From Oegoconia quadripuncta (taxonomy: Eukaryota; Arthropoda; Insecta; Lepidoptera; Autostichidae), in assembly GCA_949316235.1 (NCBI GenBank), contig OX438751.1, positions 15,810,801-15,874,800 on the forward strand: 64,000 nt of DNA. The letters are read 5' to 3'. How positions within the stretch are numbered: the stretch's first letter is position 1; each line of letters starts with the position of its first letter. Below, one piece after another: positions 55,401-63,471 of this stretch. Below the pieces are notes generated by a model, which worked only from the letters and a program-made list of their open reading frames with translations, was not told the DNA's origin and did not search any database. The position numbers and the translations under genes were made by a program.

Positions 55401-56609
55401 TTTTTAAATAGTGATCTACATGAGCAAATATATATGGAACAGCCTGAAGGGTTTACTTGTGAAAAGAATAAGGTATGTCTTTTATTGAAGAGTATATATG
55501 GACTCAAACAATCCAGTCGCTTGTGGAACATGAAAGTACATCAACTTTTGTCTGATAATGGATATGTACAGAGCAAATGTGAACCATGTGTTTATATAAA
55601 GAATGTAAACAATAAGAAAATAACTGTTGTGGCTTTATATGTCGATGACTTTTATATATTCAGTAATTGTTCTTGTACTAAAGATAAACTGTATAATTTA
55701 CTACAAAAGGAGTTTGTTGTAAAGAATTTAGGCACTTTGAAGTCCTGTTTAGGGATACGGGTTACTCGGGATAAAGATCAAGGTATCTTAACATTAGATC
55801 AGTCAGAGTATATAAAGAGTTTATTGTGTCAATTTTGTATGGAAAAATGTAACCCGGTATCTACTCCTATGATATTAAATAGTAAATTGGAAAAACCTAA
55901 GGGTAATTGTTTAGATGAGAATGTATATAAGTATAGACAATTGTTGGGATCATTGATGTACTTGGCAGTATGTACTCGCCCTGACATAGCATATGTATGT
56001 AGCCAGCTAAGTCAGTTCTGTCATGGCTTTGATATGCCTCATTGGCTTGCAGCTAAACGAGTATTAAGGTATTTAGCGGGGACATTAAATTATGGACTAT
56101 GTTTTTATAGGACACATAATTTAAATTTAACTGCTTTTACAGATGCGGATTGGGGCAATAGCATAGTTGACAGAAAGTCATATACTGGTTTTGTTATAAA
56201 GTTAGGGAGTAACACTATAAATTGGGAGTCACGTAAACAGAAATGTGTTGCTTTATCTACTACAGAGGCAGAGTACCTGGCCATTAGCGACGTCTGTAAA
56301 GACTTGTGTTTTGTTAAGAACTTTTTGAAAGAGATTTTGTGTAGAGATACTAATATTGTTTTGTATAATGACAATCAGAGTGCACATAAGTTGCTGGAAT
56401 CTAGAGAGCATTGTCACAAACGTTCGAAACACATAGATATTAGATATCATTATGTAAAAGATTTGATTCAGAGCGGTTTTGCTGATGTAAAGTACCTTTC
56501 TAGTCAGGAAATGATAGCCGATGTTCTTACAAAACCTCTGAGTTCCACTAAGCATGTTTTTTGTATTAATGGGATGAATGTTAACATTAGTAGAGTCATG
56601 GTATCATAA
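52455..56609 (+). CDS. copia Gag-Pol polyprotein
   Basis: 1,384 residues from the first of two adjacent ATGs. The frame is open further up to 52317, inside the LTR, but a start there is less likely. In order: a UBN2/copia-type Gag (NYVNWKFSIRMLLILEGLW), a zinc knuckle CHYCGKAGHIRSKC (53118-53159), an aspartic protease DSG (VVDSGCSSHMFN, about 53255), a pre-integrase HHCC region (TWHRRLGHLSFGGL), and an integrase core (HSDVCGPM, FTDDYSRK, RTDGGGEYC, QNGVSERLNRTL). Then come a reverse transcriptase (KCKWVYKLKRD, ARLVARGFSQK, catalytic YVDD at 55638-55649) and RNase H (FTDADWGNSIVDRKS, STTEAEY). This matches the copia gene order, integrase before RT. No stop or frameshift. Gag is presumably released from the same polyprotein or by a spliced RNA; not visible here. 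Confidence 0.95.
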   Translation: MMAEAENSHRRGEEVTRNGAGTGNVFIEKLSGAANYVNWKFSIRMLLILEGLWSCVTGTEVVDPALDMKALARIALCVQPSLYNYIRDAKTSKEAWEKLSSIFEDRGLYRRVLLLRQLHHIKFIKYKSMNEYINGVMMLVQQLADIGRTIEDGEVAEILLSGLPSEYDVLVSSLETACISTSLSSELVRTRLLQEEMRKNGSDSVSGGIDSAYMVKKNNIICHYCGKAGHIRSKCFKWKRNKKQTGKNENTLIVTGSALSVTQGDIVVDSGCSSHMFNCQSYFENFKTNKSLVVLANSDKLSSEGTGQIVISLDNNDVIAEAMFVPGLSTNLLSVSKLAKEGYVIVFNKEGCHFYNQNNCNINGKKVGHASSVNGIYKLDGVNLCRSVLLPQECSSVSLKNNNDVQVQIEQSAKLARVPVGTWHRRLGHLSFGGLCALRRNNVLEFTDTLEHNECISCLECKQTAKPFPSGEAKRASRRLELIHSDVCGPMSQRSWGGARYLLTFTDDYSRKSWGYLLNEKSEVMSHFIEFKCLMEKQTGEEIRCLRTDGGGEYCNGKFSSYLKAQGIVHQVTVPYCPQQNGVSERLNRTLMEKARCMLQDSGLSREYWGEAVMTAVYVKNRSPTSALAGQMPEQVWTGSIVELSHLRVFGCVAFTLIPEQKRSKLDPKSHMCIFVGYSETTKGYRFVKPQSPRRIIYSRSVEFIENKFLKDMDSVSSSHMSNNNVLCDVDISKFYLNSNMNEMNNESKNDKLNISENCDISTSNSCEKNGSECNREDLSDVTVISGVGSECCTGDEEQVAESPVPKAVDSSWSPGPSLLRGEDVSSPGLVPPVTATSPTTRSVRSRRPPLRYKDYDLSLLVQNGMEPLSYSEAILSNDQNEWHSAMKDEYDSLLKNGVWKLVDRPLGKNIIKCKWVYKLKRDTSGNISYKARLVARGFSQKQGVDYNDTFSPVVRHSTLRTLFALANELNMNIDHFDVETAFLNSDLHEQIYMEQPEGFTCEKNKVCLLLKSIYGLKQSSRLWNMKVHQLLSDNGYVQSKCEPCVYIKNVNNKKITVVALYVDDFYIFSNCSCTKDKLYNLLQKEFVVKNLGTLKSCLGIRVTRDKDQGILTLDQSEYIKSLLCQFCMEKCNPVSTPMILNSKLEKPKGNCLDENVYKYRQLLGSLMYLAVCTRPDIAYVCSQLSQFCHGFDMPHWLAAKRVLRYLAGTLNYGLCFYRTHNLNLTAFTDADWGNSIVDRKSYTGFVIKLGSNTINWESRKQKCVALSTTEAEYLAISDVCKDLCFVKNFLKEILCRDTNIVLYNDNQSAHKLLESREHCHKRSKHIDIRYHYVKDLIQSGFADVKYLSSQEMIADVLTKPLSSTKHVFCINGMNVNISRVMVS

Positions 56610-56726
56610 ATATAGAGTCCTGTTAATATAAGTAATGTAAGAGTCCTAGTAATTAAATATATACTTTTAAGCTTTTAATATCTGACTGATTGTAGAGCCT
56701 AGCCCAGCTTGTATAATGTAATAAAT

Positions 56727-56735
56727 AAGGGGAAG
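56727..56735 (+). promoter_or_regulatory. polypurine tract
   Basis: A purine run AAGGGGAAG sits directly against the TG of the right LTR, the usual priming place for plus-strand DNA. Confidence 0.75.
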
Positions 56736-57092
56736 TGATAGAAAATTATTTATTACATTGCTGATCTAACGTGTGAAGGGACATTGTTACGTTCCTGAAC
56801 GCACACTTGGTAGTATGTTGTTTGTGAACGACATCCTTTTATCTTCTCTATGGCTTCCTCTTCCGAGCACCGGACGGGCCTTTGTAATAGGTGACCTAAC
56901 CTCTAAATTAATCCTTGTTCATTAATATAATTATAAGTAATTAATGCATTGTAAATGCGACTATATATTCTGTGCAATATACTAGTTGATCGAAGAACCT
57001 GATTTTATTCCATCGGTGTGCCCTGCCAACACTTCGCTCATCCTGCTTGTTCCCACAGCGCAAGGACTGGCTGCTCTGCTTTACGTTCAACA
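56736..57092 (+). repeat. copia element right LTR (357 bp)
   Basis: TG..CA, identical by eye to the left LTR. Followed by the TACTT duplication at 57093-57097. Confidence 0.95.
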
Positions 57093-57152
57093 TACTTTTC
57101 GAACGTCGTCGGCAATAAATAACTTTCTTGAAATTTGACTCAATCATTTTAT

Positions 57153-57419
57153 GTTGTTCCTTTCTTTTAAAATACTATGTTACTTAGGCAGAGTTATTAT
57201 TTTTTAGCTATTCTTTCGATTGGCATCATAAAAGTAGGGTGTTTTTTTTTCACATTTAAGTCGGTTCGATTCCCAGCCGAAGCAAGTAATTTTTAGAAAA
57301 TCTATGAATGCAGAATTACTAACTTTTAAAAATAACATAAAGTCTTCTTTGAGCAAAATTCACTATCTACAATATTTAAGGTACTTCCCCTTCATGTCCC
57401 ATAACTTTGGGACGCCCTG
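57153..57419 (-). repeat. right terminal inverted repeat of the mariner-like element
   Basis: Inverted match of 51036-51303, ending CGCCCTG then TA. Confidence 0.88.
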
Positions 57420-57421
57420 TA

Positions 57422-57604
57422 TAGTCAGCGCAAATGTTTACACGAACGTGAAGACGGGTCGCAGAAAGATTGCTAGAGCTTGAGTTACTAAAAGACCGTG
57501 ACAATACTAACAAACAATAAATATCCTTGGACATACACACAGCGCCATCTAGTTTCATATTAAGCAACTAGGCTTGCATTATGGGTACCAGTACACTACA
57601 ATTT
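57422..57604. other. spacer with SINE family 2 tip
   Basis: 57528-57562 repeats the phrase at 35515-35548 (acatacacacagcgccatc). 57563-57600 is the 3' tip of SINE family 2 (gcaactaggcttg). No gene. Confidence 0.5.
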
Positions 57605-57607
57605 TAA

Positions 57608-57933
57608 GGCCCGTATTAATAAACCATTCTCAAGATTGAGAACAGTCTTGTGACCTGTCTCAAGTAAACGTGTTGATTAATAAACCGAACTTGAGACCTG
57701 AAAAGCACGTGCATACTCAAGCACTTTGAGAGGTGCGCGTATTTATAAACGAAACTCAAGACTATCATTCATTCGCCGCCGAGGCGAATACTGGAGAAAT
57801 GATCTCAGCTGAGTAGACCTCAAGATTAGTTTATAAATTAGCACGGAGCTTGAGATAGCGTCAACTGCTTAAGACGCATCTCGATTGATACAGCCTCAAG
57901 ACTTGTATTGAGATTGGTTTATTAATTCGGGCC
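57608..57933. repeat. PIF/Harbinger-like MITE, copy 2 (intact, 326 bp)
   Basis: Ends GGCCCGTATTAATAAACC and GGTTTATTAATTCGGGCC with TAA on both sides (57605-57607, 57934-57936). The interior is inverted relative to copies 1 and 3 and full of CTCAAG/CTTGAG words. Confidence 0.8.
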
Positions 57934-58089
57934 TAAATAAATTTCGTGTGATAGGTACCCTACGAATCCCGTATCTAATATCAATCTCGGGCCGACGCGT
58001 GTGTCGATGATAGTTTTGAAAAAAAAACTACGTATGCCAATAACTTCTATTTCACTTACCTAATACGCTCTATTTTTTTCCTTACGGTA

Positions 58090-58210
58090 AAAAAACTCAT
58101 CGGGTATAAATGAAAACATCCATAAATCGGGTACACCTTACGTTTACATTCATTCATCATACGAACATATGCCTGTAGCGGGATTTGAACCCACACCAAA
58201 CAGGTGGTCA
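58090..58210 (-). repeat. SINE family 2 fragment
   Basis: Minus strand GTGGGTTTGAATCCCGCTAC then gcatatgttcgtatgatgaa and the tail region aatttatgg..catttataccc. Confidence 0.6.
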
Positions 58211-58419
58211 TACAAGAGAACGCTATACGTATAAAGGAACAAGGACCAAACTCACCATCCAGTCAGGGTGTCGTTCGACGAACAACAAAAGGGAACTAAC
58301 TCTCAACGTCGGTCTCGTAACCCAAACTTTCCTACGCAGGATATAGGGCATATTGTCGACTCAATTATGAGTAATTTATTAAGTTTTACTTTGCACTATC
58401 CAACTACCTATTAAAAAGC

Positions 58420-58560
58420 TTCTTTAACTGAGGTTGCCTGGCAGAAATCGCTATCAGCCATAAGACCGCCTTCGTACACTTTTATTATTTATGTTAAATA
58501 TGCTTTGTATTTTATTTTGTGTGTAATAAAAGATTTAATAATAATTTTTGACTCAAATTA
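58420..58560 (+). repeat. LINE 3' UTR fragment
   Basis: Shares gaggttgcctggcagaaatcgct and ataagaccgcctt with the reverse complement of 1490-1540 and with 58770-58810. Confidence 0.5.
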
Positions 58561-58734
58561 AAATAAAACACGAAAAAAGAACGAGCCACATACTTACCTT
58601 ACATAATATATTATATGTTTAAGTGCAGTTAAATTATCTAGTTATAGTTTGTAGGCTTAGTTTATGTATTTTTATCTTTACGTTATATTTTTTACCAACT
58701 ATAAAATACACCCGTATTGTTACTATTAGTGCAA

Positions 58735-58895
58735 ACCTCACCTACTGGTAGCTTGTATCTTTACCCTAAGGTTTGCCTGGAAGAGATCGCTGTTAGCGAT
58801 AAGGCCGCCTTTTTGTGCGATTAATGATGTACGCTGTATTCTTCATGTAGCTTTTGTTAATTGTGCAATAAAGAGTATTTGAATTTGAATTTTAC
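58735..58895 (+). repeat. LINE 3' UTR fragment, second copy
   Basis: ggtttgcctggaagagatcgctgttagcgataaggccgcc, then tgtgcaataaagagtatttgaatttgaatt, a typical LINE 3' end with AATAAA. Confidence 0.6.
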
Positions 58896-58913
58896 CTTGT
58901 CCAAATTGACAAC

Positions 58914-59095
58914 CGATTGGTGTAGTGATAGTGAACCTGTCTGGGAAACCAATGGTTGCGGGTTCCAATTCCGCGAGGGGTAAATGTTTTTATGATGAAT
59001 ACGAACAATTATTCCTGAGTCATGGATGTTAATATAAACATTTACGTACGTTTATCCGTTATCTAGTATCCATAGTACAAGTAGGTAGTAGAATA
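58914..59095 (+). repeat. tRNA-derived SINE, family 1
   Basis: CAACCGATTGGTGTAGTGAT head, GGTTGCGGGTTCCAATTCCG B-box region, then the family body to tagtatccatagtacaag. The 3' third is missing. Confidence 0.75.
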
Positions 59096-59134
59096 TAAGC
59101 TCAAACAAAAAAAGAATTTTTCAAATCGGTCTAA

Positions 59135-59457
59135 GACCCGTATTAATAAACCAATCTCAATACAAGTCTTGAGGCTGTATCACCCGAGATGCGTCTTAAA
59201 AAGTTGACGCTATCTCAAGCTCCGTGCTAATTTATAAACCAATCTTGAGGTCTACTCAGCTGAGATCACTTCTCAAGTATTCGCCTCACCGGCGAATGAA
59301 TGATAGTCTTGAATTGCGTTTATTAATACGCGCACCTCTCAAGTGAGTAGGTACTGCTTGAGGATGCACATGCTTTTCAAGTCTCAAGTTAGGTTTATTA
59401 ATCAACACGTTTACTTGAGACCGGTCACAAGACTGTTCTCAATCTTGAGAATGGTTT
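59135..59457. repeat. PIF/Harbinger-like MITE, copy 3
   Basis: Same orientation and nearly the same text as copy 1 without its insertions. The right end lacks the last ATTAATACGGGCC. Confidence 0.75.
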
Positions 59458-59818
59458 CTAAGAGTCTTCGTGTTAATACCGTCATTATTAACACATATTA
59501 TTTTGGTCTCTAATCGTGTAAGCAAAATTTTGTATTCGTACTATTAACCGTTAAGGAGATCTCCTGGTGAGGAGAGGCTCCTGGCTGCAGTATCAGTTCA
59601 TGTCTATCATATAAATATATTAGAACGGAACGAGTGTCCAACTTTCAGCTCCAGACGTAAAGGAAATGGTTCAATTTTAATAGCTTTTGAAACGACCAAC
59701 TTACATACGTATATTGCAAGTTAAATAAACGCTTGTAACAAACGACACTTTAAACAATTGTGTAAAGTTCAAATCTAAAAAAAGACAACATTGTGCGCCA
59801 ACATTGTTGTAACAATTC
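59458..59818. other. intergenic
   Basis: Contains the phrase cctggtgaggagaggctcctggctgcagtatcagttcatgtctatcatataaata, which resembles 8180-8255, so probably a degenerate repeat. No gene. Confidence 0.4.
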
Positions 59819-60010
59819 TTCCTTTTTTTACGCGGGGAAATGCACTACGCATACCGCTCGCCTGGGGGACGGCGAGACGGTTATGTGAGACTCCCCTACC
59901 TATCGAGAGGTATATCCACTAAAACCTCGCGGCGACCTTCCTCGGCGGTAGGGAGGACCTGGATACGCATAGGCGGCTTCCAAGTCGTCGTCCCCCACCC
60001 CGCCTTTCCT
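59819..60010 (-). mobile_element. R1-clade-like LINE 3' UTR, 5'-truncated
   Basis: Minus strand: gccgcctatgcgtatccaggtcctccctaccgccgaggaaggtcgccgcgaggttttagtgg, then two stem-loops and cgtagtgcatttcccc before an A-rich tail. This matches the 3' UTR of LINE B (26620-26780). A possible duplication AACAATTC flanks it (59811-59818 and about 60020). Confidence 0.7.
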
Positions 60011-60121
60011 CGTTCGAGTGCAACAATTCAACAAAATCGATTCAGCAAAAAATTCTTCATCTATTTACCAACCGAATTTCAGGTCACGGCGTCGCTTTCG
60101 GGTTCATTAAAATCCGTCCGG

Positions 60122-60245
60122 AACAGGCGGAACCCATTAAATTGCTTCCCATTTGCAAACTATAAACCGAAAGAAACGGTACCCAATGTATGTTTTCCCA
60201 TTTGCATATTATAAACCGAAAGAAAATTAATGGGTCCCGCCTGTT
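60122..60245. repeat. 124 bp palindromic repeat with internal direct repeats
   Basis: Ends AACAGGCGGAACCCATTAA and its inverted form (TTAATGGGTCCCGCCTGTT). Inside, CCCATTTGCA[AT]A then TATAAACCGAAAGAAA occurs twice (about 60148 and 60197). Confidence 0.7.
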
Positions 60246-60870
60246 ATTAAACTTAATGCGCGTATTTAACATGGGCTTTCAGTTCATAATATTCCGTTAA
60301 ATCGAAGTAGAGCTTACTTTGTTTTTAGTTTATTTTAATTTTGATTTCTATTCTCGATCTTGTTTCGGTCTTTTTAGTGCCATGCTTATAAGTTGACCTT
60401 TTTGCAGTCGGGTTTTTTATTATTATTTATTTTTTCTTTTCTGTTGTGCAATAAAGTGTATTTGTATTGTAATTACACGACTGTACATGCACACAGTTAT
60501 AACTAATTAAGCGACACTGCGTAATTCCGTCTCCGCAACGGGTAGGTAAACGCGAAGCGATGGAGACCGTGTCGCGCGCGTTCCCTCCCACCCACGGACC
60601 CCACCCGGGTGTTCACGCGAGGAGTTACCTACGCGACGGGTGCCCGCCGCGGGCACTTTCAGCCCCAACTTCGTACAATTTTAAAGTTCCTAAATTTTTG
60701 GCCATAGATAGATTACTGTCAGTGATGTAATAAAAATGTTATATAACAAAAAACAAAACGGTCTAATCTAATGTTCTTGTCTTGACTAAGTAATTTTTCA
60801 CAGAATAATAGTGTAAATTATTTGCAAGTACTTGGCAACACTAGCCTTGTGGTCCGAATGTAGGAAAAAG
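60246..60870. other. intergenic with a GC-rich patch
   Basis: 60530-60660 is GC-rich with an imperfect inverted pair (ACGGGTAGGTAA / TTACCTACGCGACGGG). No gene. Confidence 0.4.
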
Positions 60871-61335
60871 CCATGGACTTATTATTTAAACAGGACTGAT
60901 AACTATCAAAAGAATCATTTAGGAAAATGATCACTATGTCAACGCAATAAGGTATTAAATTGGATGCACCATACACAAAGGCAAATCCGAGCCGAGAGAG
61001 ATATAAATAACGGAGGCCGTGTGTCTCGTTCTTACATCTTGCCAGCAAAAAAAATGATTATGATCAACAGTTTTGGCTACTCAAAAATTCCATTGAAACA
61101 CTTATATTTTTATGTTATTTTAACAATTATAAATAAACAAATAACATTCGCATTAATTTCTTTTCATATATTCTTAAATCAAACAGAAAACATAAATTTT
61201 TATTTCGATTTTGTTATTTTTATGGTAACCCTGAAAAGCATGTCATGTCATGGCGGTTCGGTGTGATTTTGAATTTTCTTTGCATTAAAAGTTTTTTAAA
61301 GTATTTGTTATATTATAACAAGTAAAAGGAGTAAA

Positions 61336-61406
61336 ATGGTGAAAAAGTGTTGCGTTTATACTTGCCCAAGTGAATCCTATGGTGGTTGCAACATATCTTT
61401 CCACAG
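61336..61406 (+). CDS. THAP-domain mini-gene, exon 1
   Basis: Encodes MVKKCCVYTCPSESYGGCNI then SFH, the start of a THAP C2CH zinc finger, ending at CACAG/GTAAGC. The codon split is completed by exon 2 (Ser). Confidence 0.65.
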
Positions 61407-61530
61407 GTAAGCTAAAAATAATATTTTTGTAAATCAAAGAAGTAGGATGCCCATGAATTCTTGAAATGAGTCGAAATATGTGAAATATGTGTGATTGATT
61501 AGGGTCCTGACTGTTGTACTATTATTGCAG

Positions 61531-61660
61531 TTTCCCAAAAAATGAAGAAATGCGAAATAAATGGCTCACGCCGGCTAATGTCAAAACGCCAAATTTTTTG
61601 ACAAATATTTTATTACAACATTTGTCCCAAGTAACAAATATATTGTGGTCACCCTGTTAG
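61531..61660 (+). CDS. THAP-domain mini-gene, exon 2 (truncated domain)
   Basis: After acceptor ATTATTGCAG the frame continues (S)FPKNEEMRNKWLTPANVKT, which fits the THAP pattern SFHxFP..W. It then runs through sequence without the closing Cys-x-x-His of the zinc finger and stops at 61658. The total product is 66 residues. It lacks half of the zinc ligands, so DNA binding is doubtful. No later exon was found. Confidence 0.6.
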
Positions 61661-61854
61661 ACAGAGACAAACGGCCTCTACGTTACACATCCTGCTCGGC
61701 TCGTTTTTCAGCGGCGAGTACTCAGTCCTGTTTAAATAATAAGTCCATGGAAAAAGCAGACCAGAGAACTTTTTTTTTGATAACAAGGTTGGAAGGCATA
61801 GGGATCTGAGCCCATACAGCCAAGTTTTCTGTGTATTCTTTTTCTTTTCTTTTT

Positions 61855-61994
61855 TAGCGCACTAGCCGCCCTCCAAGGCCGCTTATGCGTTTCCAGGTAT
61901 GCCGATGAAGGTCGCCGCGGGGTTTAGTTGGTATAACACCCGCCGTCCCCCAGGCGAGCGGTATGCACAGAACATTGCCCAGCGTAAAAAAAAG
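61855..61994 (+). mobile_element. R1-clade-like LINE 3' UTR, 5'-truncated
   Basis: Shares gccgcttatgcgtttccaggt, gccgatgaaggtcgccgcggggttta, a stem-loop and a poly(A) run (61985-61993) with the 3' UTR of LINE B. Only the last 140 bases are left. Confidence 0.7.
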
Positions 61995-62765
61995 GGTCCT
62001 TGTATCGTATCAAAATGAGTATCAGACACGAGTTGTGAAACTTGTTCCGAGTCTAGTTTCGCAACTTATATCTCAAACTCAAACAAGATTTCGGAAAAAG
62101 TACTCCTCACTTGTGCTGTGCATATGAAAATGTAATGATGCTTGGTTGTGCACAAGGGGGTGTGCGCAACCAAGTGTGGGGTGCACCAAGGATATGCCAA
62201 AGTATGCCCAAACACGCATCGGATACAAGTTATAATTTGCTTCGATCGTTTTCCTGGGTACATGTATCGACACAATGTTGCTATGTATGGTATTGGCACA
62301 TTAGTCGTCATATTCTGTACACCGATACCTTGTAACGAAAACATGTTGCGATACAATTGTGCTTTAGTGCGGACGAGGATTAAGTCGTATATATTATGTA
62401 TTATGTATAGATATGATTCCTGTGTATTAAATGTTTAATTTTTGCTAAGCGCACATTTTAAGTAAAGTTTGAAGCGCCATATATTGGAAACTATGACTCG
62501 TATTAATTTGAATGTGAGTACTCATTTGTAGGTAATTTATTGATAAATAATTCAGTACAAAATGATTAATTTTGCCGCTAAAATCTAGCATGAATATATT
62601 AATACCTTTATTGGTAACGAATTATGACATGTTTAACTCAAGTATTTGTAAGATCTTTTATTATGTACCATGCAATATGCAATTAAAGAATATGAACGAA
62701 ATTAAGCAGTAAAACAAAATTATTAATTTTGCTGTTTGGCCCATACATTGAAATTTACAAAGAAT
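61995..62765. other. intergenic with a 14 bp hairpin
   Basis: No gene. 62141-62174 is a hairpin: CTTGGTTGTGCACA, loop AGGGGG, TGTGCGCAACCAAG, with one wobble pair. Confidence 0.5.
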
Positions 62766-62945
62766 CTACTATATGTTTTGTACTCGGTTTGGTTGCTGCA
62801 GGGCAATATTAATGCCCGTCTGGCCAGCTACCACCATCACGCTATCTAAGTCTGCCGCAAAGCAGCCATATTAACAGCATTAGTTATAGATAAGATAGCT
62901 AGTCCCCCAAAATAAGATTGGGGTTCCGGGTTGTAACCTATTTTC
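62766..62945 (+). repeat. SINE family 3, 5'-truncated
   Basis: Starts tatgttttgtactcggtttggttg, then cccgtctggccagctaccacc, atctaagtctgccgcaaagc, agatagctagtcccccaaaa. Lacks the tRNA-like head. Confidence 0.68.
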
Positions 62946-63323
62946 CGGGTTAGGTAGGGGTATAAATAATAAAATTATATCTGTTAACCAGTCTCTGTTT
63001 ATTGGTAAAATACATTGACAAACATTCTTAACTAGCAACAGAATAATGCTCGGGTTGTTGGCTCGCTTGGTCGATAACTCTTAATATATTTTGGGGGGTG
63101 CCTGGGTCAGCCGTGTTCCACGTGCTCTGTCTGTGGAACCCGCCTGTTCCAGTGCACTCCACGGTAAAGAGAAAATTATTAAAGAAAGTAGCTGAGGGCT
63201 GTGAGTCTGAGGTGGTGAGGTGAGGTGAGGTGTTATCACTCCCTGTGATGCGGGTGGTAACCCGACTGCTAATTCAGCTGCTACACAGCTGCGCAGGACT
63301 GTAGGGCAGTCACTGGTAGCTCC
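62946..63323. other. intergenic
   Basis: No gene seen. 63218-63236 has GGTGAGG repeated three times. Confidence 0.35.
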
Positions 63324-63471
63324 CAATATGACAGTGGTAGCTGTTCGCTCCAATATGACACTGGCTCTTCGCCTTAATATGACAGAGGCTCTTCGCCCCA
63401 ATATGACACTGGCTCTTCGCCTTAATATGACAGAGGCTCTTCGCCCCAATATGACACCTCCTGCGATGGGT
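63324..63471 (+). repeat. 24 bp minisatellite
   Basis: AATATGACA starts at 63324, 63352, 63376, 63400, 63424 and 63448. After a first unit of 28 the period is exactly 24. Units alternate between AATATGACACTGGCTCTTCG (then CCTT) and AATATGACAGAGGCTCTTCG (then CCCC), so the higher-order period is 48. Confidence 0.9.

Larger units (their letters stand above)
52006..57092 (+). mobile_element. complete Ty1/copia retrotransposon
   Basis: 5,087 bases: LTR, primer-binding region, one Gag-Pol frame, polypurine tract, LTR, with a TACTT duplication. All expected parts are present and the frame is unbroken. With identical LTRs the insertion is very young and may be mobile. Confidence 0.95.
51036..57419 (-). 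mobile_element. internally deleted mariner-like element hosting a copia insertion
   Basis: TA on each side (51034-51035, 57420-57421) and inverted repeats of about 268 bp: 51036-51303 and 57153-57419, starting CAGGGCGTCCCAAAGTTATG. Without the copia insert it is about 1.3 kb. The minus strand keeps the start of a transposase-type gene (51616-51476) and, in another phase, its last codons (51447-51382), so the middle of the gene is gone. It must have been moved by a full-length relative. Confidence 0.85.
60871..61750 (+). mobile_element. THAP-containing element between 29 bp inverted repeats
   Basis: 60871-60899 and 61722-61750 are perfect 29 bp inverted repeats (starting CCATGGACTTATTATTTAAA). 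A second, weaker inverted block lies inside (about 60988-61040 versus 61655-61710, sharing CGAGCCGAG and GAGGCCGT.TGTCTC). Between them is a short spliced THAP gene. THAP domains occur in P-type and other DNA transposases and in host proteins derived from them. Too short to encode a full transposase. Confidence 0.6.
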
